The notes below the pieces were generated by a model that searched no databases, was not told where the DNA came from, and saw only the letters and a program-made list of their open reading frames with translations. Position numbers and translations under genes: made by a program. A DNA stretch of 64,000 nt from Actinomycetota bacterium (GTDB lineage: Bacteria > Actinomycetota > Thermoleophilia > Gaiellales > Gaiellaceae): positions 1 through 64,000 of the forward strand of contig PMNA01000005.1 in assembly GCA_003162055.1 (NCBI GenBank), in the 5' to 3' direction. Shown piece by piece: positions 1 to 8,179 of the stretch; position 1 is the stretch's first letter, and each line of letters starts with the position of its first letter.

Positions 1-454
1 GACGAGATGCGGGCGTAGATACCAGCACGAGGCATACGAGTAACATACACGCATACTCGCCTGGGCAACGCTCGCAACGCTTGACCTGCGTAGCAGAGCT
101 TCCGTTGACCGGCACGCATCGCGAACGGGTCGACGGCCGCCTTAGCTCCTCGTGTGTTCACGGAAGGGCCGCGAGGGGCCTCTCCGGCCACGTCGTTAGG
201 GCACCCCCCCATATGGGGGGTCGGGCCAGAGAGTCCCCTTCCTATCGCTCTCTCCCGCACCCGGCACCGTCTTGGTCACAGACCGATATACACCAGCGTG
301 TCTCCGCGCGTGTACGCGCGCGCGTTTTCTACGGATTTGCCGACGCTAACTCTGTTGACCGTCTGAGGGAATCGGGCGAACCCGTGCGTGAACGCAGCCT
401 ACGATCGGGCGTGTCCTGGTGGACACGGGACCGCAGGAGCGAGAGAATGCCGCC
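1..454. other. Gene-poor left edge with palindromes
   Basis: I see no convincing gene here: the open frames have low-complexity Arg/Ser/Pro compositions typical of spurious high-GC reading. It contains a perfect 16-base palindrome, CCCCCCATATGGGGGG, at 205-220, and the first copy of a GCGCGT/ACGCGC repeat at about 298-345 (described separately). Confidence 0.5.
298..345 (+). repeat. Palindromic GCGCGTAC repeat, copy A (pair with 734-777)
   Basis: Copy A reads GTCTCCGCGCGTGTACGCGC followed by GCGCGTTTTC and GGATTTGCC. Copy B at about 734-777 has GTCTCCTCGCGCGTACGCGC followed by a GCACGTTTTT run and GGATTTGCC. The two are clearly related, lie in the same orientation and flank the small membrane-protein gene at 455-658. 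Each has a self-complementary GCGCGT..ACGCGC core followed by four or five T, so each could act as a rho-independent terminator on the plus strand. They could instead be a mobile repeat or protein-binding sites. Confidence 0.55.
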
Positions 455-658
455 ATGAACCTACTTGCAATCACACACCACGGAGGGATCCGGATCGCCG
501 AGCTTGGCTTCCTACTCGGAGCCGTCGCCGGCGCTTTACTCGCGCTCGGCGCCGTTACGCCATTCGGCAAGAGGGGCGGGAATCTCCTCGCCGGCATAGC
601 GCTTGCCGCCGGTTCGGTGCTCCTGATCGTCGCCGTGCGCTGGGGCCACTTCAGTTAG
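455..658 (+). CDS. Small two-helix membrane protein
   Basis: The 67-residue product has two hydrophobic stretches, at about residues 17-35 and 44-63, separated by a short basic loop (FGKRGGN), so a small inner-membrane hairpin protein is likely. I chose the ATG at 455 because it follows a purine-rich GGAGCGAGAGA stretch about 10 bases upstream; an upstream GTG at 419 would add 12 unremarkable residues. The gene is flanked by the palindromic repeats at 298-345 and 734-777. No family is recognised and no function is assigned. The coding call rests on composition and start context only. Confidence 0.45.
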   Translation: MNLLAITHHGGIRIAELGFLLGAVAGALLALGAVTPFGKRGGNLLAGIALAAGSVLLIVAVRWGHFS

Positions 659-1021
659 CTGTTCTGTAAGTGAGCGTCTAGCGAAGCGGCCTTCGGTCGC
701 GTGGCGTGAAGACCGCCGAGTCGCCCGATAGCCTGTCTCCTCGCGCGTACGCGCGCACGTTTTTGTGGATTTGCCCTCACTCGACCGGTCCGCGTTTGAG
801 GCCTAGCCCCCAGCCCTTCTCTCCGGCTTTCCTTTAACCCGTAACCCGAGCCCCGGCCCGGGAGGCGCCTCGCCGCCCTCTCGGTCAAGGGAAGCCCTCC
901 GAGAGGCCTCTCCGGGGACGCGAGCACCGGGCGGAATACCGGGATTGGACCTTCCGCACTTAGGCAAGCGCGTGCCCGACGAGTACCTTTAGTGCCGCGC
1001 CGTGAAGCCGATTAGGTTCAT
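659..1021. other. Intergenic region with second palindromic repeat
   Basis: This stretch of about 360 bases has no supported gene. It holds copy B of the GCGCGTAC repeat (about 734-777) with its T5 run, then a GC-rich stretch with short inverted repeats around 855-920. It presumably contains the promoter of the gene starting at 1022, but I could not place -35/-10 boxes with confidence. Confidence 0.4.
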
Positions 1022-1876
1022 ATGGAGCGGTTGACGCTCAAGGAGCTACTAGGGGTTGCGAAAGAGGGTGGCCTCGCCGCCTGTGAACGCTGCCCTTCGA
1101 GTCCGCGAAACACGTTTCGTCCAGCGTGGGGTGAGAGCTGTCTCGAGCACGGCATCGACTGGACGTCTCCGACTTCTGCTGTGAGCATGTGGGTCTTTCG
1201 CGATCCCGCCAACACGACGCCAGAAAAAACAGGGAAGTTGTGCTCGGTCTGTAATAGCCGCAATCCCACCGATCGATCGGCGCAACACATATTCGCTCTT
1301 TGGAGAGCCGGGGTTGCGCCCGACGACGAGGGCCAACGCTACCTCGATCGCCACTACTTCACCAATGCGGCCATGCACGGCTCAGATATCGCGAATCTCA
1401 AAGCGGCGCTGCGATGCTGCACTGCCGTCCTACGGGGACAGATCGAAGCACTATCGCCGGGCGTTCTCATCACTGGTGGAGGAGAAGCGGCAGAATCTCT
1501 ATATACGATCGGGTTACTCAAGAGGCGGTGGCATCAGTTTCGAAATCGCCTGGCGACCGGCCCATATTCAGAGAAGGCTGAGTTGCCAGACCACTCAGTC
1601 GTGCAGATCTTCTGCACGTATCACACGTCTGCGACAGCGGTGAATTGCTCGGTCGCGCCTCTCTATCGGTCGAATCGGGATTCGATTGAGAACTTGATCG
1701 CCCAAGGACGCGAAGCCAGCCCCAACCCGCGTGCCGTCGACCAATTCCTAACTCGGTTCCACGGCGTAGGCGATGCGTATAGGAAGGGCAACGCCGAGCA
1801 CCAAGGCATGCGCGTGTTGCTTCTGCATTGGCTGGAGATCGGCGAAGCAATCCGCCAGGCGCACGAGCGCGTGTGA
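1022..1876 (+). CDS. Uracil-DNA glycosylase-like fold protein
   Basis: The 284-residue product resembles the cysteine-rich UDG superfamily (families 4/5-like). It has a paired Cys motif near the N-terminus (ACERCP, residues about 20-25), a glycine/proline-rich segment where the UDG active-site loop would lie (FRDPANTTPEKTGKLC), a CSVCNSRN motif, a TNAAMHG segment resembling the family's N-x-V/M-x-x motif, and LITGGGEAAESL resembling the A-L-G-x-x-A strand-loop. Family members remove uracil from DNA, but the usual GEAPG motif is not seen, so catalysis is uncertain. The ATG at 1022 starts a compact cluster with a second UDG-fold gene at 3177. Assignment is by motif recognition only. Confidence 0.55.
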   Translation: MERLTLKELLGVAKEGGLAACERCPSSPRNTFRPAWGESCLEHGIDWTSPTSAVSMWVFRDPANTTPEKTGKLCSVCNSRNPTDRSAQHIFALWRAGVAPDDEGQRYLDRHYFTNAAMHGSDIANLKAALRCCTAVLRGQIEALSPGVLITGGGEAAESLYTIGLLKRRWHQFRNRLATGPYSEKAELPDHSVVQIFCTYHTSATAVNCSVAPLYRSNRDSIENLIAQGREASPNPRAVDQFLTRFHGVGDAYRKGNAEHQGMRVLLLHWLEIGEAIRQAHERV

Positions 1877-1973
1877 CTTCGGTATTGGAGCCGCCCGGCG
1901 GCACATCGCGGCCTGCGGCCGCGCGAGACACCCGATGCTTTGATTGGCGTGCTTGGTCGTGGATACTTCTGTG

Positions 1974-2288
1974 ATGTGGAGTTGGGCTGAGAGAGAGGTC
2001 GCGCGCGAGCAGCCGCATCTCATGCTCTCCCACGACGAGCATGACGCACCTGTGGCGCTTGTCGGCGCTCCGGTCGGTGGCATCTTCCCGGTGCAGTTTC
2101 TCGTTTCGCGCGGAAGCGATGACGAGGTGATGCGGAGGGTCGTGGCGGACACGGTCCGCGAGCTTGACTATTACTTGATTGAACTGGGGGAGCCCGACCC
2201 GTGGGCGTACGCCGGCTACCACTGCGGTACTGCGGCCAACTTGTACTCGCGCGTGCATTGGGGCTACGTCGATTCGAAGGAGACCTGA
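1974..2288 (+). CDS. Small conserved-looking hypothetical protein
   Basis: The product is 104 residues from the ATG at 1974; an in-frame TTG at 1944 would add 10. It is acidic, with a central strand-like segment (APVALVGAPV..IFPVQFLV) and an aromatic C-terminal part (LDYYLIELG, WAYAGYHCG), and looks like a soluble globular protein. I do not recognise a family. It ends 4 bases before the ATG at 2293, and the following two genes overlap, so it is probably cotranscribed with them. This context suggests a shared role with the UDG-fold proteins, but nothing in its sequence shows what that is. Confidence 0.55.
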   Translation: MWSWAEREVAREQPHLMLSHDEHDAPVALVGAPVGGIFPVQFLVSRGSDDEVMRRVVADTVRELDYYLIELGEPDPWAYAGYHCGTAANLYSRVHWGYVDSKET

Positions 2289-2292
2289 GGCC

Positions 2293-3180
2293 ATGCCTGA
2301 TGTCGTCCAGTTCATCCATCCCGGCGGCGAGCACGGTCAGGACGTAGCTGGTCACAAGCGCTGGAACACCAGCGACCACGACCACAGGCGGAAGTTCCTG
2401 TGCGTGCCCGGTGAGTACGTCGACGCGCCTGACGCGCCACCGCTCAAAGACGAGTTGGTGTTCTGGGGCGAGTGGGAGCCGGAATCAGAAGTTGAACCGG
2501 TGCCGTCACCGGTCGCGGGCGGCCCGAGGTGGTTGCACCGTCCCTACTACGTCACGCCGAACAGCTACGCGCCAGCACCGCAGGTCGTCTTACAGAACAC
2601 CGATCCCTTCGTCTTCGGCGACTCGTTTCAGTACACGCTCTGTCGCCAGCTTCGGCGTCACAGAAAAGAAGGCCCTTTCTTCCCGACGGCTCTACGAGAC
2701 CTCGCGCCCGGCTCTTTGATCCTGTTCGGGTCGCCCAAGAAGACGGAGGGGTTCCTGCTCGACACCGTATTCGTCGTCGCCGACGAAGGCGTCCTCCACG
2801 ACCTCCGCTCATGGCCGCAGAAACTTCACGGGCGGATCTCGGATGTCTACGAAGACGTGACGATGCGCGCAACCTATGCCTGGGAGGCGGATCAGCCCGC
2901 GCTGCGGCACTACATCGGAGCGACACCGCAGTCTCGGGTCGGCGGGATGTTCAGCTTCGTCCCGGCGTTGCCCGCGAGCGCCGGCGGTAACGGCTTTGCG
3001 CGACCGAGCATCCGCCTAGACGGCGTCATCAAGCCATCGCTGCCGATGGGCGCCAAGCGCACGCGCGACTTGGCGGCGGAGCGAGTGCGCGAGTTGTGGG
3101 AAGAAGTGGTCGCTCAGGTCGGGAGTACGAATTGCGTGCTCGGCACGCACTTCGATCTCCCGCCGAAGCGGGACTCATGA
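2293..3180 (+). CDS. Hypothetical protein with HPGGEH / FWGEWEPES motifs
   Basis: The 295-residue product has several motifs that look conserved: FIHPGGEHG (residues 7-15), a basic DHDHRRKFL stretch, ELVFWGEWEPESE, RPYYVTP, DPFVFGDSFQYTLC and LDTVFVVAD. Dense Trp/His/Asp use suggests an enzyme or nucleic-acid-binding fold, but I cannot name the family and no known catalytic signature is certain. The ATG at 2293 was chosen over the longer frame from 2179 because it follows the upstream stop by 4 bases and the extra N-terminus is composition noise. Its TGA overlaps the ATG of the next gene (ATGA at 3177-3180), indicating translational coupling to the second UDG-fold protein. Confidence 0.6.
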   Translation: MPDVVQFIHPGGEHGQDVAGHKRWNTSDHDHRRKFLCVPGEYVDAPDAPPLKDELVFWGEWEPESEVEPVPSPVAGGPRWLHRPYYVTPNSYAPAPQVVLQNTDPFVFGDSFQYTLCRQLRRHRKEGPFFPTALRDLAPGSLILFGSPKKTEGFLLDTVFVVADEGVLHDLRSWPQKLHGRISDVYEDVTMRATYAWEADQPALRHYIGATPQSRVGGMFSFVPALPASAGGNGFARPSIRLDGVIKPSLPMGAKRTRDLAAERVRELWEEVVAQVGSTNCVLGTHFDLPPKRDS

Positions 3181-4280
3181 GTTCGGAGACGCCGCCGGAC
3201 GACGTTCCCGGATACGTCGCTAAGCGCATCCGCACCCCGCCGCCTAGTGTTTGCCGCGTGCTACCCGGTTCGACGCCCGTTGTCGCCTTCGGCGATCCGC
3301 GCCACTCGACGGTCGCCACGCTCGGGCTCAACCCAAGTAAGCGCGAGTTCGTCATGAACGACCGCGAACTTGACGGGTCAAGGCGGCGGTTCGAGACACT
3401 CCAATCGCTCGGCTTGGAGTGCCTTGACAACGCCCCAGACGAAGCAGTCGCGCGTGTCTGGCGCCGCTGCAGCGGCTACTTCCACGGGAACCCGTACTTC
3501 TGGTTCAAACAACTTGAGGAGATGCTGGCCTCCGTCAGCTCCTCCTACTTCGGTGACACCGCCTGTCATCTCGATCTCAGCCATTGGGCCACGGACCCAA
3601 TCTGGAACGAACTCACTCCCGAGGAGAGGAAGCGGCTCGTTGCCGACGACGAGGAGTTCTTGCGCGTACAGCTTCGTGCTGAGCCGATTCGTCAACTTCT
3701 CCTCAACGGACGCGCTGTCGTCAACGCCTTCCAGTCAGTTCTCGGCGGGCGACTCGAACAACAACCACCGGCAGTGGCCGACGGTACGGCCACCACTCGT
3801 CTCTATTCGGGTAGCTATGAGGGCATACCAGCTATTGGTTGGAGCACCAACCTCCAGTCGTCCCGCGGCGTGACGAAGCTGTTGCGGCAGAAACTCGCGG
3901 CACGCGTCGCACAGCCTGAGCCGGTACTGCGACGCGATGGAAGCCGCCTTCGGCGATCGTCCGGACACAGCCTCATGGCTTTCGTGGGCCCGCGTCTACG
4001 CTCGCAAGCTCGATCCCTTGAGCAATCCTCCCAATATTCCGGAGGATCCGGAGTTCACGCCGGAAGCGCTGCAGAAGTTTCTCCCAGCCAGATGGAGTGC
4101 GCTTGGCCCCGAAAACACGCACTCCCCGAGTTGGAGAGCGAAGGTGACTTAGGACGATCGAACTCGATGGCGCTCAGTCTCTCCGCCGTGGTCTACGACG
4201 GTTTCGCAGTTCCGAGACTCCTCATATACTCCGGGCAAGTGGTGAGTTCACGCCCCTCGAGAAATGCCAGCGATCGATGA
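3177..4280 (+). CDS. Second UDG-like protein, probable run-on C-terminus
   Basis: From the ATG at 3177 (ATGA-coupled to the upstream gene) the first about 245 residues look like a UDG/MUG-superfamily protein: ATLGLNPSKREF (the G-x-N-P-S active-site loop), HLDLSHWAT, LLLNGRAVV (the second conserved strand) and IPAIGWSTNLQSS near the expected end. The family excises damaged or mismatched pyrimidines from DNA. After about position 3910 the reading becomes Ser/Arg-rich and unlike a folded protein, while the +1 frame of the same DNA (3901-4152) reads well. The native end has therefore probably been lost by a frameshift or junction, and the frame runs on until 4280, overlapping the next start at 4277. 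A sequencing error is an alternative. Confidence 0.6.
   Translation: MSSETPPDDVPGYVAKRIRTPPPSVCRVLPGSTPVVAFGDPRHSTVATLGLNPSKREFVMNDRELDGSRRRFETLQSLGLECLDNAPDEAVARVWRRCSGYFHGNPYFWFKQLEEMLASVSSSYFGDTACHLDLSHWATDPIWNELTPEERKRLVADDEEFLRVQLRAEPIRQLLLNGRAVVNAFQSVLGGRLEQQPPAVADGTATTRLYSGSYEGIPAIGWSTNLQSSRGVTKLLRQKLAARVAQPEPVLRRDGSRLRRSSGHSLMAFVGPRLRSQARSLEQSSQYSGGSGVHAGSAAEVSPSQMECAWPRKHALPELESEGDLGRSNSMALSLSAVVYDGFAVPRLLIYSGQVVSSRPSRNASDR
3901..4152 (+). pseudogene. C-terminal remnant of another protein
   Basis: In the frame shifted relative to the UDG-like gene, this stretch reads as a plausible protein C-terminus (SLSRYCDAMEAAFGDRP, then SWLSWARVYARKLDPLSNPP) ending at the TAG at 4150-4152. The pattern of a helical segment followed by W-x-x-W-A-x-x-Y-A-x-x-L-D-P-L resembles the ends of various nuclease or transposition-linked proteins. 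I cannot name the parent. It has an internal ATG at 3937 but no ribosome site, so it is best read as a fragment left by recombination. Confidence 0.4.
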
Positions 4281-7200
4281 GCTCGAAAAAGAGCAGCGAG
4301 CATCCAATTGAGCGCGCGGAATCCGCGATCGCCACCGAGCCTCTCCTCGCAGTCGACATTGCTCTTTTAGCTTTCGGTCAGACTCGCGGTCACCGTTCGA
4401 CTTGGGAAACGAATCACTACTACGACGTGCTGGGCCGAGCGGTCTGCAGGGCAAGCGGACTCAGCTCTCCTCCTAAGGGAGAGGGATTCCGCCTGATGCT
4501 CAACGAACCGATCTGCCACGGTCTCGCTTGCGCCGCCCTGCTCCGCCTGTTGGCTCTGGATGAGGAGGCGCTCGAAGGCGAGGGTCTAAGGGGTACGGTC
4601 CCTCTCTTCGATCGCGTTGCCGGCACAAGACTGTATGGCGCGCTATCGATCTCGAAGAAGTCCCAGACATATGAGAAGACTGAGGCGCTTCGGGGCGCCA
4701 TGGCCAGGTCCGAAGCGGCGATCCAGGAGCACATCGACTCCCTCAGCACGCTGGGGGCGCTTAGCGCTTTTCAAGGGGAGCTAAAACGGCTCCTGAACGA
4801 CAAGGTCGCGCAGTTTGCGATTGCGCCGTTCCTACCTTCTCAGATCACCTCTCACACGATCTCGGAATTGATCGCGTCTGTCCAAGCCGTGGTCGGTTCA
4901 CCCGATTCGGATCTTCTCGAGCATGCTGAGTCGGCCGTCGAAGTCTGCGAGCACTTCCGAGAAACGGCCGCAGCTCTCCCGACTGCATACAGCACATCGA
5001 TGCTCGTCTCCCTCGCCGACAAGCTACTTGCACTTGTCAGAGTTTTCATCAGAGAAAAGGGCCTCACAGATCCGGCTTCGGTCGACTTTGCCATTTCCGA
5101 GAAGCATTACCCACTCCACCATGTCGGGAGCGACATCGTTCTGCGCCTTGACATCACCAACTCTGGCAAGGGGTTGGCCAGAGACGTCGTCGTCTCGATC
5201 GAACACGACCCGGTTGTTGCGTTTCAAGAGACAGTCCGGTTTCTAGACCAACTGCCTCCGAGCTCTAGACGGGTTGACTTTCCCGGCTCCATTGTTGCTT
5301 CCTCCGGCGACACAGCTGTCGAAGTTCGCGTCACTTGGAAAGACCCGGACGGATCGGAGCACGAGAACTCACGCATAGAAGACCTCACCGCCTCTCCCCA
5401 TATCGTCAAGTGCGAGGAACTGGCTAACGAAAATCCCTACCCTCTCAGCCCAGTGAGCAAAGTGGGTCTGTTCGTCGGACGTGAGACTATCCTCGCCACG
5501 CTAACGAAGCTCGTACTCGGAGCAACCCCAGACAATGCGCGGATCGTCGGTCAGCGCCGGGTCGGAAAGACGTCGATCGTACGAACTCTCGAGGAGCGGC
5601 TCCGAGAGCAACATCCCGGAACGTTCATCTTCATATACGTGGAGTCCGGCGACTTCACAGCGAACACAGCCGAGAAAACGATCGAGGCTCTGGGTTCAGT
5701 AATAGCGCGACGGATCCTCAAGTCTGACTCTCGATTTTCGGGCATCACGATCCCCTCTTTCGAGAATGGCCTCGCGCCCCTCACGGAAGTGATCGAACGC
5801 GCCGCGGAGCTCGCGCCGGATAAAAAACTCATCATCGCCCTTGATGAGTTCGACGTGATGCCGCAACCGGAACTCTACGGCCGCGGTCCCATCGCAACTG
5901 CTCTCTTCCAGACGCTGAGGAGCCTAGGTGGCAAAGAAAACGCAGGCATCATCATCATCGGCGGCGAGCGGATGCGATTCATCCTCGCTGACCAAGGGAC
6001 TCCACTCAACCTCTTCAAGCACATACCCGTCGGGGACTTCACCGAAGATCAGTTCGATGACTATCGAGCACTTCTCGTGGAGCCGGTGAAGGATTGGCTC
6101 CACTACGACGAACCAGCCGTGCGTCTTCTCTTTCACGAAACCGGCGGGAATCCGTGGATCACCAAACATATTGCTCGGGAGATCTTCCAGCGGGCGATCG
6201 CAAACCACGACTGCGATATCCGCGCCGAAGATGTCGAATCGGCGATTATCGCTGTCATTCCGGCCCTCGGCGCTTCGAGCTTCCAGCACTACTGGGAAGA
6301 CGCAATCAGCGGTGGCGAGAGCGAGCAGCAGTTCGTTTCGCTAACTCGTCGGAAGGTGCTACTCGCTCTGGGAAGCTGCCTTCGAAGCGCCGAAAGGGTG
6401 ACTGAACAAGATGTGGTCACCACCGCCCAGAAGTACAACGTAGAAAGGAACACAGCCGCGGAAGTCCTCAGCGGGTTTCGCGATCGGCAGATTCTTGTCG
6501 ACGGTCTAGGAGTAGAGGCACGGTCCCCGGTCTTCCTACGCTGGCTTCGCGACGAGGGCGCTAACGAAATCATCGTTTCGATGGGCGACGACGATGTCCT
6601 GATCAAGCGACAACGCTACCTCGAAACACTCCGTCCGAAGCCGCGCGAGCTGGAGTCGATGATCGAGAGATGGCGCACATATCAAGGTCGCCTTCTCACG
6701 GTCGACCAGGTAAGGAGCTGGCTCTGCCAATTCGGCGATCCGAGTAACCAGCGGTTGATGTACGCGTTTCTTAACGGCCTTCGCTACTTCGGCTCTGGAG
6801 AGATCCGCGAGCGGCTCCGAGAGCTTCACAACTTCGCCCTACGCGATCTTGCTGAACGCGGGTACACATACACGTTCCGCGAACGTCAAAGATCGCGAGA
6901 CGACCTAGTCGTCTGCGCACTAGAAGGTGGCGGAAGTGGAGCCGCGCACCTACTTCAACCCTACAGGGACGAAAACAAGATCTTCGCGAGGTGTGTGGTG
7001 GAGTTACCCCAAGTCCCGTCGCTTGTTAATGAGCCCGGCAATCACGTACGAGCCGTCCTCATACTTGAGGACTTCATAGCGACGGGCACTAACTGCAAAG
7101 GGAGGCTGCGAGAGGTAACCCGAAAGTGGACAGAAGGTGGAGACTGGCCAGAGGGCATCGATGTCTACCTCTTGGCTATTACCGGCTTCGATACAGGCGT

Positions 7201-7507
7201 CGACGCAGTCGCACGGTCAGTCGAAGACCTGCTCGTGCCTTTCCGTGTCCACGTAGCTGCAGCGTTAGATGACGGAGACCGATGTTTTCACGAACGGTCC
7301 CGCATCTTTACTGAGCCGGAAGATCGAGAGCGGGCCCGATCACTCTGCTACGACCGAGGGATCGATCTCGAGCCGAAACACCCGCTCGGCTACAACGACT
7401 CCGAGGCGGCGGTGTGCTTCGAAAACCGCTGCCCGAACAACACCCTACCTGTGCTCTGGAAGGATGGGACGAACTGGCGAGCGCTGTTTCCTCGGATGCC
7501 GCGCTAG
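4277..7507 (+). CDS. P-loop NTPase fused to a phosphoribosyltransferase-like domain
   Basis: This 1076-residue cytosolic protein has an architecture typical of conflict systems. An alpha-helical N-terminus (about 1-270) is followed by an Ig/CARDB-like beta domain (about 275-380), then an AAA/STAND-type NTPase with Walker A GQRRVGKTS at 425-433 and Walker B LIIALDEFD with Asp523/Glu524. A helical/winged-helix stretch follows, and the C-terminal about 220 residues resemble a phosphoribosyltransferase: AVLILEDFIATGTN (926-939) matches the PRPP-binding loop, and the end carries CPNNTLPVLW. Such PRTase-like domains are known from computational surveys of prokaryotic immunity as effectors coupled to NTPase sensors. 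The ATG at 4277 overlaps the upstream frame's stop. Inferred role: nucleotide-gated sensor-effector, perhaps with the UDG-fold genes upstream. Confidence 0.65.
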   Translation: MSSKKSSEHPIERAESAIATEPLLAVDIALLAFGQTRGHRSTWETNHYYDVLGRAVCRASGLSSPPKGEGFRLMLNEPICHGLACAALLRLLALDEEALEGEGLRGTVPLFDRVAGTRLYGALSISKKSQTYEKTEALRGAMARSEAAIQEHIDSLSTLGALSAFQGELKRLLNDKVAQFAIAPFLPSQITSHTISELIASVQAVVGSPDSDLLEHAESAVEVCEHFRETAAALPTAYSTSMLVSLADKLLALVRVFIREKGLTDPASVDFAISEKHYPLHHVGSDIVLRLDITNSGKGLARDVVVSIEHDPVVAFQETVRFLDQLPPSSRRVDFPGSIVASSGDTAVEVRVTWKDPDGSEHENSRIEDLTASPHIVKCEELANENPYPLSPVSKVGLFVGRETILATLTKLVLGATPDNARIVGQRRVGKTSIVRTLEERLREQHPGTFIFIYVESGDFTANTAEKTIEALGSVIARRILKSDSRFSGITIPSFENGLAPLTEVIERAAELAPDKKLIIALDEFDVMPQPELYGRGPIATALFQTLRSLGGKENAGIIIIGGERMRFILADQGTPLNLFKHIPVGDFTEDQFDDYRALLVEPVKDWLHYDEPAVRLLFHETGGNPWITKHIAREIFQRAIANHDCDIRAEDVESAIIAVIPALGASSFQHYWEDAISGGESEQQFVSLTRRKVLLALGSCLRSAERVTEQDVVTTAQKYNVERNTAAEVLSGFRDRQILVDGLGVEARSPVFLRWLRDEGANEIIVSMGDDDVLIKRQRYLETLRPKPRELESMIERWRTYQGRLLTVDQVRSWLCQFGDPSNQRLMYAFLNGLRYFGSGEIRERLRELHNFALRDLAERGYTYTFRERQRSRDDLVVCALEGGGSGAAHLLQPYRDENKIFARCVVELPQVPSLVNEPGNHVRAVLILEDFIATGTNCKGRLREVTRKWTEGGDWPEGIDVYLLAITGFDTGVDAVARSVEDLLVPFRVHVAAALDDGDRCFHERSRIFTEPEDRERARSLCYDRGIDLEPKHPLGYNDSEAAVCFENRCPNNTLPVLWKDGTNWRALFPRMPR

Positions 7508-7593
7508 CGATGTGCTGCTGAACCCAATGCTCACTTGACCGGCTGGCAAGCACTAGGACGTGGCCCAGATAAAGGAGGGTCGGACAGTCAGTA

Positions 7594-7788
7594 TCAGCGG
7601 CTTTTCCCGGTACCGAAAGAGCCGGGCAAGCGCTTCAGCATTGCGTCGCCGCCCTTGGCGGGCTGCCGCGCGTAGTGCGTCCCCGTCCAGCGTGATTCGC
7701 ACTCGGCACAAAGCGATCGCTTGCGGCTCATCGGTCCGCCGCAGCGAGGGCATAAGGTCTTCGGCTTACTCGTACCTTTCGCCACCAA
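7594..7788 (-). CDS. Small zinc-ribbon protein
   Basis: The 64-residue product has CPRCGGPMSRKRSLCAECES, i.e. two CxxC pairs 13 residues apart, which is the standard zinc-ribbon arrangement, followed by a basic tail. Proteins of this size and type occur in actinobacterial mobile elements, probably binding nucleic acid. It lies convergent to the NTPase-PRTase gene. The start was taken at the frame's first Met; no strong ribosome site was identified. Zinc binding is inferred from the cysteine spacing; the biological role is unknown. Confidence 0.55.
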   Translation of the reverse strand: MVAKGTSKPKTLCPRCGGPMSRKRSLCAECESRWTGTHYARQPAKGGDAMLKRLPGSFGTGKSR

Positions 7789-7870
7789 CGTAATACTAGG
7801 TCGCGGGCTCCGGCGAGGCGTGACGTAAGGCAGCTCTCCTCCTGGATGCGGGCACTAGACGAAGCAGAGC

Positions 7871-8179
7871 TCATCGCTCATCGAGCTTCCCCTCCCCGAA
7901 AGTGCTGGCTGCTATCCGTACTCCGGCCGGTTCCTGCCGCCCGATAGGACGGACGCGGTCGTCACGGTAGGTGGAGCGCTCGACCAGCTCCAAGTAGTCG
8001 CAGACGCGGATCAACGGCCGCGAATACCCCGGCAGCGAAATCACGGGGCAAGCGCGGAAGACCGCATCGACTGCCCTGCGCTCAAGTCCGAGTTGGGCAA
8101 GGTCGCTGCGACTTAAGAATGCTGCCGGGTTCTCCAGCCTTTCGGCGGGCGAGGGGCGAGTGGACGTACGCTTCCGCAC
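7871..8179 (-). CDS. Excisionase/HTH-like small DNA-binding protein
   Basis: The 102-residue product contains FLSRSDLAQLGLERRAVDAV, a helix-turn-helix-like segment similar to MerR/excisionase-type proteins, followed by a beta hairpin (VISLPGYSRPLIRVCDYLELV) that places an Arg-rich wing before a helix. Such proteins regulate excision or transcription of integrated elements. It lies 82 bases from the zinc-ribbon gene on the same strand and may be cotranscribed with it. Start choice is uncertain because an Arg/Ser-rich N-terminal stretch may be untranslated. Confidence 0.5.
   Translation of the reverse strand: MRKRTSTRPSPAERLENPAAFLSRSDLAQLGLERRAVDAVFRACPVISLPGYSRPLIRVCDYLELVERSTYRDDRVRPIGRQEPAGVRIAASTFGEGKLDER

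Noticed and set aside
205-220. 16-base palindrome CCCCCCATATGGGGGG
   Set aside because: It is striking, but single, without a neighbouring gene or partner site, so no role can be argued beyond noting it.
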